64,000 nt of DNA, taken from NCBI GenBank assembly GCA_963806145.1, contig CAWDXD010000004.1, positions 203,649-267,648 of the forward strand. Direction: 5' to 3'. Numbering within the stretch: position 1 is the first letter of the stretch; each line of letters opens with the position of its first letter. A program made the translations under genes and the position numbers. This DNA comes from DASXKD01 sp963806145 (GTDB taxonomy: Bacteria > Actinomycetota > Actinomycetes > Streptosporangiales > Streptosporangiaceae). Shown here one piece after another: positions 35,543 through 47,316 of the stretch. The notes beneath the pieces are model-generated. The model did not search any database. It worked only from the letters and a program-made list of their open reading frames with translations, and was not told the DNA's origin.

Positions 35543-36562
35543 TCAGGTCAGGCGCTTGCCCGCGGACATGAGGTCCTCGCAGGCGTGCTGCACCCGGGCC
35601 GCCATGTTCGCCTCGCCGGCCCTGCCCCAGGAGCGCGGGTCATAGGCCTTCTTGCTGCCCACCTCGCCGTCCACCTTGAGCACGCCGTCGTAGTTGGTGA
35701 ACATGTGCGCCGCGATCGGCCGGGTGAACGCGTACTGGGTGTCGGTGTCCACGTTCATCTTCACCACGCCGTAGCCGATCGCCTCGCGGATCTCCTCCAG
35801 CGCCGACCCGGACCCGCCGTGGAACACCAGGTCGAACGGCTTGTCCTTGCCGTACTTCGCCCCGACCGCCTCTTGGATCTCCTTCAGCACCGCGGGCCGC
35901 AGCTTGACACGGCCGGGCTTGTAGACCCCGTGGACGTTGCCGAACGTGGCGGCCAGGATGTACCGGCCCCGCTCACCGAGGCCGACCGCCTCCGCCGTGG
36001 CGAGCGCGTCTTCCGGGGTGCTGTACAGCTTCTCGTTGATCTCCCCGACGACGCCGTCTTCCTCGCCGCCGACCACGCCGATCTCCATCTCCATGATCAC
36101 GTGGGCCCTGGCGCACTCATCGAGCAGTTCCGACGCGATGGCCAGGTTCTCCGCCAGCGGCACCGCCGAGCCGTCCCACATGTGCGACTGGAAAAGCGGG
36201 TCCTCGCCCCGCGCCACCCGCTCCTGGGACAGCTTCACCAGCGGGCGCATGAAGCCGTCGAGCTTGTCCTTGGGGCAGTGGTCGGTGTGCAGGGCCACGT
36301 GCACCGGGTAGCTGTCCGCCACGGACCGGGCGAAGTGCGCCAGGGCGACGGAGCCGACGACCATGTCCTTGACGGCGCCGGACAGGTAATCGGCGCCGCC
36401 GGTGGACACCTGGATGATCCCGTCGCTTTCCGCGTCGGCGAACCCGCGCAGCGCCGCGTTGAGCGTCTGGCTGGAGGTCACGTTGATCGCCGGGTAGGCG
36501 AAGCCGTGCTCCTTGGCCCGGTCGAGCATCTGGGCGTAGATCTCCGGCGTCGCGATAGGCAT
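35543..36562 (-). CDS. fba: Class II fructose-bisphosphate aldolase
   Basis: Zinc-dependent aldolase of glycolysis and gluconeogenesis (fructose 1,6-bisphosphate to DHAP and G3P). The 339-residue protein contains H-T-D-H-C-P-K with the catalytic Asp94 and zinc His95, E-I-G-V-V-G-G-E-E-D, the F-G-N-V-H-G-V-Y and F-H-G-G-S-G-S histidines, and N-V-D-T-D phosphate-binding residues. The ATG at 36562 is preceded by GGGAG. The open frame extends upstream to 36739, but that overlaps the DedA promoter region and lacks support. Confidence 0.97.
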   Translation of the reverse strand: MPIATPEIYAQMLDRAKEHGFAYPAINVTSSQTLNAALRGFADAESDGIIQVSTGGADYLSGAVKDMVVGSVALAHFARSVADSYPVHVALHTDHCPKDKLDGFMRPLVKLSQERVARGEDPLFQSHMWDGSAVPLAENLAIASELLDECARAHVIMEMEIGVVGGEEDGVVGEINEKLYSTPEDALATAEAVGLGERGRYILAATFGNVHGVYKPGRVKLRPAVLKEIQEAVGAKYGKDKPFDLVFHGGSGSALEEIREAIGYGVVKMNVDTDTQYAFTRPIAAHMFTNYDGVLKVDGEVGSKKAYDPRSWGRAGEANMAARVQHACEDLMSAGKRLT

Positions 36563-36722
36563 GACGTTCAGCTCCCGTCTGGTGACCAGAGTCCAGTATC
36601 TCCTGGCCCGGCAGCTGGGCAGGCCAGGTGCCGGTTTCCCGAACCAGTGTTTGTCCCACGAAGACGGCACCGGACGGCAATGACGGCCATACCACGGCCC
36701 GGTACCTGGTACAACTTTGCCC

Positions 36723-37370
36723 ATGGAGAGCTTTATCATCCACGCTGGCTACGCGGCGGTGTTCCTCTTCGGGTTCCTTGAGGCCTGCTGCGTGCCGATC
36801 CCGTCGGAGATCACCTTCGGGTACGCGGGCGTGCTGGCCGCCGACGGCAAGCTCAACGTCGTCGCGATCATCATCATCGGGACGGTCGCGGAACTGCTGG
36901 GCTCGCTGGTCGCCTACGGTATCGGCCGGGTGGGTGAGCGCCCCTTGGTGGCCAGGTTCGGCCGCTACCTGCTGATCACCCAGGCGGACATCGACCGCGC
37001 GGAGCGGTTCCTGGCAGGCCGCGGGGCATGGGCGATCCCGGTGGGCCGCGCGCTGCCGGTGGTGCGCACGTTCATTTCCATCGTGGCGGGCTTCGTCGAG
37101 GTGCCGCTGCTGATGTTCGCCCTGCTGAGCCTGCTCGGCACGGCCATCTGGGTCACCGCGATCACCCTGATCGGCTACGCGGTCGGCACCCAGTGGCAGA
37201 AGGTGGCGCACGGATTCGCGCTGGCCGGGTACGTCATCGTGGCGGTCGCCGTGATCGGCATTGCCGCCTTCGTCTGGCACCGGCTGCGTGCGGTCCGCCG
37301 GGAGCGGGCCGCCGGAACGGCCGAATCACGCGGCGGCCATCAGCCCAAGCACAGGTCGCCGACGCCGTAG
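36723..37370 (+). CDS. DedA family membrane protein
   Basis: Integral membrane protein of the DedA/SNARE-associated family (215 residues), thought to flip or transport lipids such as undecaprenyl phosphate. Seen: the reentrant-loop motif E-A-C-C-V-P-I-P-S-E near 20-29, G-x-x-G-Y-x-x-G-R, the conserved R-A-L-P-V-V-R-T-F region (~108-117), several transmembrane helices and a basic C-terminal tail. ATG 36723; TACAAC about ten bases upstream suggests a leaderless or short-leader transcript. Divergent from fba; its last 31 bases overlap the 3' end of pyrE. Same position as Rv0364. Confidence 0.9.
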   Translation: MESFIIHAGYAAVFLFGFLEACCVPIPSEITFGYAGVLAADGKLNVVAIIIIGTVAELLGSLVAYGIGRVGERPLVARFGRYLLITQADIDRAERFLAGRGAWAIPVGRALPVVRTFISIVAGFVEVPLLMFALLSLLGTAIWVTAITLIGYAVGTQWQKVAHGFALAGYVIVAVAVIGIAAFVWHRLRAVRRERAAGTAESRGGHQPKHRSPTP

Positions 37371-37876
37371 GCGGCGCGGTACTCCAGCCCGCGCGCGGTC
37401 ACCGCGGCCCGCGCGCCGCGGTCCACAAGCACCGCCACGCCCGTTACCACGGCGCCCGCGTCGCGCAGCACGTCCACCGCGGTCAGCACCGAGGCGCCGG
37501 TGGTCGAGGTGTCCTCCACCGCGAGCACCCGGCGCCCGGCAACGTCCGGGCCTTCGATCCGCCGTTGCAGCCCGTGTGCCTTTTCTGACTTCCGCACCAC
37601 GAACGCATCCAGATTTCTCCCCGTGACGCAAGCGGCGTGCATCATCGCCGTCGCCACCGGGTCTGCGCCCAGGGTGAGACCACCGACGGCGCCGTAGTCG
37701 AGGTCAGCCGTTGCGGCGAGCATCACCCGGCCCGCCAGGCCGGCGCTGGCGCCGCTGAGCAGCACCCGCCGCAGGTCGATGTACCAGTCCGCGTGCTGCC
37801 CCGAGGACAGCACGAAGTCCCCGCGGACCACGGCCTTTTCGTTGATCACCTGCAGCAGTTCATCGCGGTCGCTCAC
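37340..37876 (-). CDS. pyrE: Orotate phosphoribosyltransferase
   Basis: Adds ribose-phosphate from PRPP to orotate in UMP synthesis. The 178-residue protein has the PRPP loop V-L-A-V-E-D-T-S-T-T-G-A-S (about 117-129), F-V-L-S-S-G-Q-H near the start and G-A-D-P-V-A-T. GTG start at 37876. Not in a pyr operon here, as in mycobacteria, where pyrE also stands in the fba-clpB region. Its end overlaps DedA convergently by 31 bases, and a palindromic repeat lies 19 bases upstream of its start. Confidence 0.94.
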   Translation of the reverse strand: MSDRDELLQVINEKAVVRGDFVLSSGQHADWYIDLRRVLLSGASAGLAGRVMLAATADLDYGAVGGLTLGADPVATAMMHAACVTGRNLDAFVVRKSEKAHGLQRRIEGPDVAGRRVLAVEDTSTTGASVLTAVDVLRDAGAVVTGVAVLVDRGARAAVTARGLEYRAAYGVGDLCLG

Positions 37877-37894
37877 GATTGGCAGCGTAGCCGC

Positions 37895-37929
37895 GATGGG
37901 GCCTGCCGGCTTGCCGGCCAGGCGCCATC
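37895..37929 (+). repeat. Dispersed palindromic repeat, copy 2
   Basis: Near-perfect 35-base palindrome: arms GATGGGGCCTGCCGGC and GCCGGCCAGGCGCCATC around TT, one mismatch and one bulge. It is identical in the core to copy 3 at 49448 and followed by GC-rich hairpin-forming sequence to ~37985. It fills the gap between the starts of pyrE and the end of the epimerase gene. Confidence 0.85.
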
Positions 37930-38010
37930 GGCGCCCCGGGGGGTTCCAGGGCCGGGGGTCCGGGGCTGCCCCCGGGGCGGCAGGTGCTCCCCCGGGCCAG
38001 CGCGCCGGGC

Positions 38011-39036
38011 CTAGGCGATCGCCGCGAGGACCGCGCGCTCCTTTTCCGGGTCCAGGCCCAGGTCCAGGAGACCGGCGCCCGCGGCCGCTGCCTCCTGCTC
38101 CGTGGCGGCCCCGTGCTTCAGCCAGAGCCAGGTGTCGTGCACGGTGTCGCTGAGCGGCCGGTGCCGCATGCCGGTGCGCAGCGCCCGGTCACCGGGGACC
38201 TCCCAGATGTGCGCAAGCTCGGGGATGTCCGGGGCCCACATCGGCAACTCGGTCCACGGGCCGACCCCGGCCGCCAGCAGGTCACGGTCGCTCACCCAGC
38301 GGAGTTCGGCGTGCGGGCTGCCGTCGGCGCTGGCCAGCCGCGCGCAGTCGGCCAGCAGCGCGCCGAACGTGGTGCCCTGCGGCCCTGGCACGTTGACGGT
38401 CGCGGGCAGGCCGCGGCGGGTGTTGTCGACCACCCAGGCGGCCAGGTCGCGGACGTCGGTCATCCGGACCGGCTTGCCGGGCCCGTCCGGCGCGAGGACC
38501 GTCCCGCCCCGGGCGACGCGTGCGAGCCACCACGCGGTCCACCGGACGTTCTCGTGCGGCCCGACGATCAGGCCGGGCCGGACGATCAGGCACCGGCCCG
38601 GGAACGCGGCGCCGACCGCGCGCTCGGAACCAGCCTTGAGCTGGCCATATCCGATGCTGTCCAGGGTGCCCGTGGCATCGGCGGGGCAGTCGAGGACCGG
38701 TGAGTCCTCGTTGGCCGGCTCGCGCGGGTAGTCGGCGTACACGGACAGGGTGGAGATGTAGGTGTAGTGCGCGGTGCGGCCCGCCAGGATCTGAGCCGAC
38801 GCGGTCACGTGCGCGGGCGCCAGCACGGAGGTGTCGATCGCCGCGTCCCATTCGCCCTGCGTGAGCTGCCGCAGGTCGTCGGGATTGGTCCGGTCTCCGG
38901 TCAGTGCCTCGGTACCCGGCCGGTGATGGCCGGACCGCCCCCGGGAGAAGGTCGTCACGTCGTAGCCCCGGCTGCACGCCTCGTCCACGATCGCGCGGCC
39001 GAGAAAATGTGATCCACCGAGAACAAGCAGTCGCAT
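38011..39036 (-). CDS. NAD-dependent epimerase/dehydratase family protein (extended SDR)
   Basis: Extended short-chain dehydrogenase of 341 residues. Nucleotide-binding motif G-G-S-H-F-L-G (residues 8-14), a basic residue after beta-2 (F-S-R-G-R) and the catalytic Y-G-Q-L-K (Tyr-x3-Lys) are visible, with T-Y-I-S-T-L-S-V-Y as the serine strand. It resembles the isoflavone-reductase/CSP41-like group whose substrates vary, so no reaction can be named. The ATG at 39036 has GGCAGGA nine bases upstream; the long upstream open frame is not supported. Divergent from the NYN gene. Confidence 0.85.
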   Translation of the reverse strand: MRLLVLGGSHFLGRAIVDEACSRGYDVTTFSRGRSGHHRPGTEALTGDRTNPDDLRQLTQGEWDAAIDTSVLAPAHVTASAQILAGRTAHYTYISTLSVYADYPREPANEDSPVLDCPADATGTLDSIGYGQLKAGSERAVGAAFPGRCLIVRPGLIVGPHENVRWTAWWLARVARGGTVLAPDGPGKPVRMTDVRDLAAWVVDNTRRGLPATVNVPGPQGTTFGALLADCARLASADGSPHAELRWVSDRDLLAAGVGPWTELPMWAPDIPELAHIWEVPGDRALRTGMRHRPLSDTVHDTWLWLKHGAATEQEAAAAGAGLLDLGLDPEKERAVLAAIA

Positions 39037-39229
39037 AATCACCAATCCTGCCCGCTGGCCGGTCGTGGCCGCGATGCCTTCGCCCGCACAAGGCCGTAGC
39101 CCGCTGCCGTTTCCCTGCGCGGCGGACCTGGCCGGGCCGGTGCCGGGCAGGCCCGCGATCTGTGCGCGATCCATCACGGAGCCGGCTGTCCGCTGGTAAC
39201 GTCTCGCCTGGACCGAAGGGCGGTGTCGG

Positions 39230-41156
39230 GTGGATCGCTGCGCGTTGTTCGTGGACGCGGGCTACGTGCTAGGAGATGGCGCGATGGCCGTTCACGGCAC
39301 CCGCAACCGGGAGTCCGTTTCCTGGAACCATGCCGGGGTACTCGAAGTCCTGCGGAACGTGGCACGCGATCGCACCGGCCTGCCGCTGCTGCGCTGCTAC
39401 TGGTACGAGGCCACGGTCGAGGGCCGCCGCGGTTCCGAGCACGAGATCCTCGCTGACCTGCCCGGGGTGAAGCTGCGGCTCGGCAAGATGAAGCCCGGCC
39501 GCCGCGAGGGCGTGGCAAGCGAGATCCACCGCGACCTCACCACGCTCGCCCGGAACCGGGCGATCAGCGACGCGCTGGTGGTGAGCGCGGAGGAAGACCT
39601 CGCGCAGGTGATCGCCGACGTGCAGGATCTCGGCCTGCGGGTGATCCTGGTGCACATCGCCGCGCCCGGCTGGACGGCCGCCACCGCGCTCCGCCAGGAG
39701 TGCGACGAAATCGTCGAGATCAGCGAGGCGCATCTGCGGCCTTCCGTGGAGATTGTCGTCGGGGCGGAGCCGGCCGGGGAGGAAGAGCGCCAGGCGGTAC
39801 CCGCCTACGCGAGCCGCGCGGCCGCCAACGGCCACGGCACCCCCGGGGTGATCGGGCAGCCGGCGGTGCCCGTGGGCTCGCATGCCGTACCGCCGGGGCT
39901 CTACACCGGGCCGGTGATCGCACGGCCGGCCCAGGCAGGCCCGGTGGGCCAGCCGGGGCCGGCCGCACTGGCCGGCCCGCCGGCGCTGCCCGGCCAGACC
40001 GCTCCGCCGGGCCAGCATGCGGCCCTGCCAGGGCACCACGCGGCACCGGGGAACCACCATGCCGGACCGCCGCAGCACGCAGCGCCGGGCCAGCCGGTGA
40101 TGCCGCCGGGCCAGCCGGTGATGCCGCCGGGCCAGCCAGCGCCGGGCCACGCGGCGGCGCACATCTCCGGGCCGCTCACCGCCCCGCGACCGGCCGTGCC
40201 GCCGCAGCACGCCCAGGCGCTGCCGCGTGGCGGCGGGCAGCACGCCGGCCCGCCGTCGGCGCATCCAGATTCCGGGCTCGCGGCCGGCCAGCACGCCCAG
40301 CACGGGCTGCCGCCACAGCAGTTCACCTCCGGGCAGCCGATGGCCGGACCGGTCATGCCGGGACAGCCCGTGCCCGGGCAGCCCGGGGCCCCGGCCGTGG
40401 CACCAGGGTTCCAGGCGCCGGCCGGCCTGCCCGGCTCCGCCGCCGCGCAGTCGCGCCCGGGCATGCCCGCCTACCAGGCAGCCCCCCCGCCTCCGCCGCC
40501 ACCCGCGGTGGCGCCAGTTCCCCCGGCCTCGCTGGCCCCTCCGGCCGCCCCGCCCGGGTTCCCCGGCCAGGCCGCGGCCGGGCAGGCTCCGGGCGTACCC
40601 AGGCCGCCGTCGCCCGGTGCCCCCCCAGGCCCGGCCCTGGGCCCGCCGCCCGGCGCGGTTCCGGCCGGCGCGGTTCCGGCCGGCCCGGTGGCCCAGCCCG
40701 GCCAGCAGCCCCACGGCGTGCCCGCCGGATACCCGGCGGCACCGCCCGGCCGCCCGCCCGGCGCGGCGGGCGATCAGCGGGCGCGGCAGTTCCCGGTGGC
40801 GCCGGGCCACCCCGACGGAGCGATGCCCGGGCCCCATGTCCGCGCCGCAGGGGCCGCACAGTGGCCCGCAGCCCGCCGCGCAGCACGCCCTGGTGCCTCA
40901 GCCGGTGGCGGTGTCCCTGGCCGACGCGGTACAGGCAGCGCACGGGGAGGGTTTCAGCTTCGGCCAGGCCGTCGCCCGGGACGCGCCGGCGCTCTGGCTG
41001 GAGGCCGTGCTCGCCCGCAAGCCGCGGATGCCTTCCGACCTCGAAGCCAGGCTGTTGCAGGATTCCTCGCTGCCCATTGATTCGCTGCTGCACGACGAGG
41101 TGCGGCACGCATTGCGCCGCGGATTCTGGGATGCGCTGGAAAGGGTCCGTCGTTGA
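39230..41156 (+). CDS. NYN-domain (PIN-like nuclease) protein with long Pro-rich linker; frameshifted near its end
   Basis: Residues ~1-175 form an NYN (DUF88/LabA-like) domain, a PIN-related predicted RNase: F-V-D-A-G-Y with Asp9, R-R-E-G-V...I-H-R-D-L, and D-A-L-V-V-S-A-E-E-D-L. A ~340-residue Pro/Gly/Ala/Gln/His-rich linker follows, including a 21-bp tandem repeat near 40090-40130. The conserved C-terminal region (S-L-A-D-A-V-Q-A-A-H-G-E-G-F-S-F to V-R-R) lies one frame over and ends at 41156. The switch maps to the CCCC run at 40832-40835, where one extra C would explain it. Unrepaired, the frame stops at 41080. GTG start with GAAGGGCGG upstream. Confidence 0.72.
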
Positions 41157-41225
41157 CCAGGTCCGCCGCGGCCCCGGCGGTGAGCGATGGTGTTCGCCCA
41201 GGCCTGGTTCGAGAAGGCGTGACCG

Positions 41226-41936
41226 ATGCCTGCGGGCAGGAGGGCAGCTGCCCGTGAATTGCCGCCGATGGGATACCCCGGCACGTTGCTGGGGTCTTCA
41301 GATGGGTACGTCCCTACCGTGGCTGCCTTGACTCCCGAGACGTTCGACGCGATCGAGTTCGACGCCGCCTGCAGCGGTGAGCACCGCGCCGCGGCGCAGG
41401 AGATGACCAGGCTTGCCGATACCGGCACGCAGACCGAGGCAATGCCCAGGTCCGAGGCCTACATCCGGGCCGGCGAGCAGTGGCTGCTCGCCGATGACCC
41501 GGCTGCGGCGGTGAATGGCTTCATGCGTGCGATCGCCGACGGCAGGCCCGCCTCGGTGGATCCGCGGATTCCGCTGGCCCGTGCCCTTTTCCAGTTGGGC
41601 CGCGGCGCGGAGGCGGATGCCTACGTCAGCGCGCTCGCCGCCGAGGCGCCGCATGACGCGCGGATGTGCGATCTGCTGGCGGAATTGCTTGTCGAGCAGT
41701 CTGACCTGGTGGGTGCGCTCGGCTGGGCCAACGCCGGTGTCGAACTGTGCCTCGGCCGGACCCCGGGCCCGGTCGGCCAGGGCAACGAAGTGACCCCGGC
41801 CGGCCCCATCACGCAGGTGCCCGGCGACGTGAACGAATTCCGCCTGCTGCTGAGCCTGCGGTTCCGGATCCGCAACGACCTCGGCCTGCCCGAGGACGAC
41901 TACGACCGGCTGCTGGACACGCATTCCGGCGCCTAG
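41226..41936 (+). CDS. TPR-like hypothetical protein
   Basis: A 236-residue soluble protein. From about residue 75 it has repeated helical pairs (A-Y-I-R-A-G-E-Q-W-L-L-A-D-D-P-A-A-A-V..., A-R-A-L-F-Q-L-G-R-G-A-E-A-D-A-Y) typical of tetratricopeptide repeats; the end (R-F-R-I-R-N-D-L-G-L-P-E-D-D-Y-D) is a conserved-looking patch. No enzymatic motif. The ATG at 41226 has AGAAGG nine bases upstream; an in-frame GTG at 41319 nearer the recognisable domain is the alternative. It follows the NYN gene by 69 bases and may work with it. Convergent with clpB. Confidence 0.7.
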   Translation: MPAGRRAAARELPPMGYPGTLLGSSDGYVPTVAALTPETFDAIEFDAACSGEHRAAAQEMTRLADTGTQTEAMPRSEAYIRAGEQWLLADDPAAAVNGFMRAIADGRPASVDPRIPLARALFQLGRGAEADAYVSALAAEAPHDARMCDLLAELLVEQSDLVGALGWANAGVELCLGRTPGPVGQGNEVTPAGPITQVPGDVNEFRLLLSLRFRIRNDLGLPEDDYDRLLDTHSGA

Positions 41937-41960
41937 CCGGCCGTGACGCCGTCCGCTAGC

Positions 41961-41977
41961 CTGCCCGCGCCGGGCAG
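41961..41977. terminator. Hairpin between convergent TPR and clpB genes
   Basis: CTGCCCG / CGGGCAG, 7-bp perfect stem with a 3-base loop, in the 60-base gap between the two stop codons. Confidence 0.5.
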
Positions 41978-41996
41978 CCTGGGGCGCCGGCGCAGG

Positions 41997-44636
<2,640 letters not shown>

Positions 44637-45179
44637 TTAACTGGTTTCCTCGGATGCTGCACTGCTGTTGGCTGCGCTGCTTGCTGCTGGTGGACTGCTT
44701 GCTGGTGGACCGCTCATGGCGGCCGGAGCGTGCTGCGGCGCCGGGTCGGCGGGCACGCTGCTGCCGCCCAGATTCCGCACCGGGACCAGCTGGGCTCCTG
44801 CGGCACGGTTGCGCACCAGCCCGGCCAGCCGCGCGGCTACCGCGCGGGTCGACTCCAACTCCGCCCGGAGTTGAGCGATCTCCGCGGTCATCTCGGCGAG
44901 CATGCGGCGGGCCCGGTCCAGTTCGACGCCGAGTTCGAGGATCTGCTTGATGCCCGACAGGTTGACGCCGTCCTGCTGGGACAGTCGCTGCACCTCGCGC
45001 AGCAACAGGACGTCGCGGAGCGAGTACCGGCGGCCGCGCCCGGACGACCGGCCGGGGGACACCAGCCCAAGCCGGTCATAGGCGCGCAGCGTCTGCGGGT
45101 GCAGCCCGGACAACTGGGCCGCCACCGAGATCACATACACCGGACTGTCGTCCGCCACCTCGAACGGGTTCCCGCTCAT
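44637..45179 (-). CDS. hspR: HspR, MerR-family heat-shock repressor
   Basis: Represses the dnaK operon by binding HAIR sites, with DnaK as co-repressor. The 180-residue protein has a MerR winged helix (V-Y-V-I-S-V-A-A-Q-L-S-G-L-H-P-Q-T-L-R-A-Y-D-R-L-G-L-V-S-P), the R-G-R-R-Y-S wing, a dimerisation helix (about 90-125) and a Ser/Ala/Pro-rich tail longer than in mycobacteria. The ATG at 45179 follows AAGGGAGG by seven bases. It lies 115 bases after dnaJ and touches clpB; two HAIR sites lie before dnaK. Confidence 0.95.
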   Translation of the reverse strand: MSGNPFEVADDSPVYVISVAAQLSGLHPQTLRAYDRLGLVSPGRSSGRGRRYSLRDVLLLREVQRLSQQDGVNLSGIKQILELGVELDRARRMLAEMTAEIAQLRAELESTRAVAARLAGLVRNRAAGAQLVPVRNLGGSSVPADPAPQHAPAAMSGPPASSPPAASSAANSSAASEETS

Positions 45180-45294
45180 TTCATTGCCTCCCTTGCGGGC
45201 GGTCGTGCACCGGAGGCGCACGCCCGCAACGCTGCGGGCGCCGCCTCCCGGTCCTCCCGGTCCTGGCGGCGCTGGCCGCCAGTGGTGCCGCTTG

Positions 45295-46473
45295 TCATGT
45301 CTGCCGTGCTCGCCGCAGCAGGTCCTCGCGCGGATCCTCGCCAGCGGTCGCATCCCGGAACGACTCCAGGGCCTGCCGGGCGGTGCCGTTCAGATTCTGC
45401 GGCACCTGGACGTTCACGGTGACCAGCAGGTCCCCGTTCGTCCCGTCCTTGCGCCGGGCCCCCTTGCCCCGCGCCCGGAAGGTGCGGCCGCTCGGCGTCC
45501 CCGCGGGGATCCGGACGCTGACCGGCACCCCGCGCAGCGACGGAACCTTGATCTCGGCCCCAAGCGCCGCCTCGGTGAACGTGACCGGCACGGTCACCGT
45601 GAGGTTGGCACCGGAGCGCCCGAAGATCGGGTGCGGCGTGACGTGCACCCGCACGTACAGGTCGCCCGCCGGGCCGCCGCGCTCACCAGGGGCACCCTTG
45701 CCCCGGAGCCGGATCCGCTGCCCGTCGGACACACCCGCTGGGATCCGGGCCTGGATCGTGCGGCTGCTCATCGCGCGCCCGCTGCCCGAACACGTCGGGC
45801 AGGGGTCGTCCACCACCAGGCCGCGGCCGCGGCACTCGGTGCACGGCTCGGACAGCGCGTAGCTCCCCAGGTTCCGGCTGGTCTGGCCGGTGCCCTGGCA
45901 GTTCGGGCAGACCCGGGGCATCGTTCCCGACTTCGCCCCGGTGCCGTGGCAGGTCGGGCAGGCTCCCTCGCCGGTCAGCCGCAACGAGACCGTGGCGCCC
46001 TCGATGGCGTCGTGGAACGACAGCGTGGCCTCGGTCTCGACATCCGCGCCGCGGCGCGGCCGGGTCTGGGTGCCGGCCCGGCCGCCGCCGCCGCCGAACA
46101 TCCCGCCGAGCAGGTCGCCGAGCCGGCCGCCGGAACCGCTGGCCGTGCCCGTGCCCGTGCCACCACCGAACAGGTCGCCCAGGTCGAACGGGAACCCGCC
46201 GGCGCCGCCCTGCCCCGGCGGCCGGAAGCCGCCGCTGCCGAACAGGGAGCGGGCGTCGTCGTACTCCTTGCGCCGCTTGGCGTCCGACAACGTGTTGTAC
46301 GCCTCGGAGATCTCCTTGAACCGCTCCTCGGCCTTGGGGTCACCCTTGTTGGCGTCGGGGTGGTACTTGCGGGCGAGCTTCCGGTACGACTTCTTGATCT
46401 CGTCCGCGGTCGCGGTCTTGGAGACGTCAAGAGCCTTGTAGTAGTCCTTCTCGAGGAAGTCCTTCGTGCTCAC
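45295..46473 (-). CDS. dnaJ: DnaJ co-chaperone
   Basis: J-domain protein that delivers substrates to DnaK and stimulates its ATPase. 392 residues in order: J domain with Y-H-P-D near 36-39, Gly/Phe-rich region, four C-x-x-C-x-G-x-G zinc repeats (about 175-240) and the C-terminal substrate-binding domain. The J domain is at ~10-75 behind a short S-T-K-D-F-L-E-K-D-Y start, typical of the DnaJ1 in the dnaK operon. GTG start with GGAG six bases upstream, 15 bases after grpE. Confidence 0.97.
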   Translation of the reverse strand: MSTKDFLEKDYYKALDVSKTATADEIKKSYRKLARKYHPDANKGDPKAEERFKEISEAYNTLSDAKRRKEYDDARSLFGSGGFRPPGQGGAGGFPFDLGDLFGGGTGTGTASGSGGRLGDLLGGMFGGGGGRAGTQTRPRRGADVETEATLSFHDAIEGATVSLRLTGEGACPTCHGTGAKSGTMPRVCPNCQGTGQTSRNLGSYALSEPCTECRGRGLVVDDPCPTCSGSGRAMSSRTIQARIPAGVSDGQRIRLRGKGAPGERGGPAGDLYVRVHVTPHPIFGRSGANLTVTVPVTFTEAALGAEIKVPSLRGVPVSVRIPAGTPSGRTFRARGKGARRKDGTNGDLLVTVNVQVPQNLNGTARQALESFRDATAGEDPREDLLRRARQT

Positions 46474-46488
46474 TGGTATCTCCAGGCG

Positions 46489-47316
46489 TCAGTCTTCGTC
46501 CTCACGGCTCTCCTGCGATCCCGCCTCGTCCGCGGCGGCGGGCAGGCCGGCCTCGTCCGGCGCGGGCGCACCCTCCTCGGGCTCGGCGACGGCCACCCGG
46601 GCAGGCCGGACGATCCGTTCGCCGACCTTGTAGCCGGGCTGCAGGATCTGGACACAGGTCGGCTCGGTCACCGCGGTGGAGTAGGAGTGCGTCAGGGCCT
46701 CGTGCACGTTCGGGTCGAACGGTTCGCCCTCGGTGCCGAAGCTCACCAGGCCGAGCTTGGTCACGGTCGACTCCAGCGACTCCGCCACGGACTTGAAGCC
46801 GCCGGACAGTTCGCCATGCTCCCGGGCCCGGCCGATGTCGTCGAGCACCGGCAGCAGCGCGATCAGCACATTGGCCAGTGCCTGCTCCCGTACCACCAGG
46901 CGATCCCGGTCCACCCGCTTGCGGTAGTTGGCGTACTCCGCGCTCACGCGCTGCAGGTCGGCGGTGCGCTCGGCGAGCCGGGCGGCAAGCTCTCGCTCGC
47001 TACCCGGCGTGCCGCCGGGCCCCGCCGGGGCCGGGCCCGGCGCCCCGCCGCCGGCGAGGCGGTCACCGGCGCTGGCCGGGCCCGCTGCCGCCGGCGCGGC
47101 ATCCGGCGCCGGTTCTGCCGCGGCTTCGGAGCCGGTGCCGGGGGCGGCCCCCGGCTTGGACACCGAGTGCCTGCCCGGCTTCGCGGGCTTGCCGGAACCG
47201 CGAGCCGCGGTGCCCGGCGCGTCCGCCCCGGGGTTTCTGGCCTGCCCCGTGCGTGGGTCGATGCGCCTGAGGTCGCGGATAACCGGTCCTGCGTTGGTCT
47301 CCTCAGGTGAGCTCAT
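46489..47316 (-). CDS. grpE: GrpE nucleotide exchange factor
   Basis: Exchanges ADP for ATP on DnaK. The core (about residues 120-245) has the long coiled-coil helix (L-Q-R-V-S-A-E-Y-A-N-Y-R-K-R) and the beta domain F-D-P-N-V-H-E-A-L. At 275 residues it is longer than usual because of a disordered N-terminal ~115 residues rich in Ala, Pro and Gly. Its ATG overlaps the dnaK TGA by one base (TGATG), so translation is coupled. Confidence 0.95.
   Translation of the reverse strand: MSSPEETNAGPVIRDLRRIDPRTGQARNPGADAPGTAARGSGKPAKPGRHSVSKPGAAPGTGSEAAAEPAPDAAPAAAGPASAGDRLAGGGAPGPAPAGPGGTPGSERELAARLAERTADLQRVSAEYANYRKRVDRDRLVVREQALANVLIALLPVLDDIGRAREHGELSGGFKSVAESLESTVTKLGLVSFGTEGEPFDPNVHEALTHSYSTAVTEPTCVQILQPGYKVGERIVRPARVAVAEPEEGAPAPDEAGLPAAADEAGSQESREDED

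Noticed and set aside
41157..41225. Short ORF between the NYN and TPR genes
   Set aside because: Too short, no RBS; the region is explained by the frameshifted NYN gene end and the TPR gene leader.
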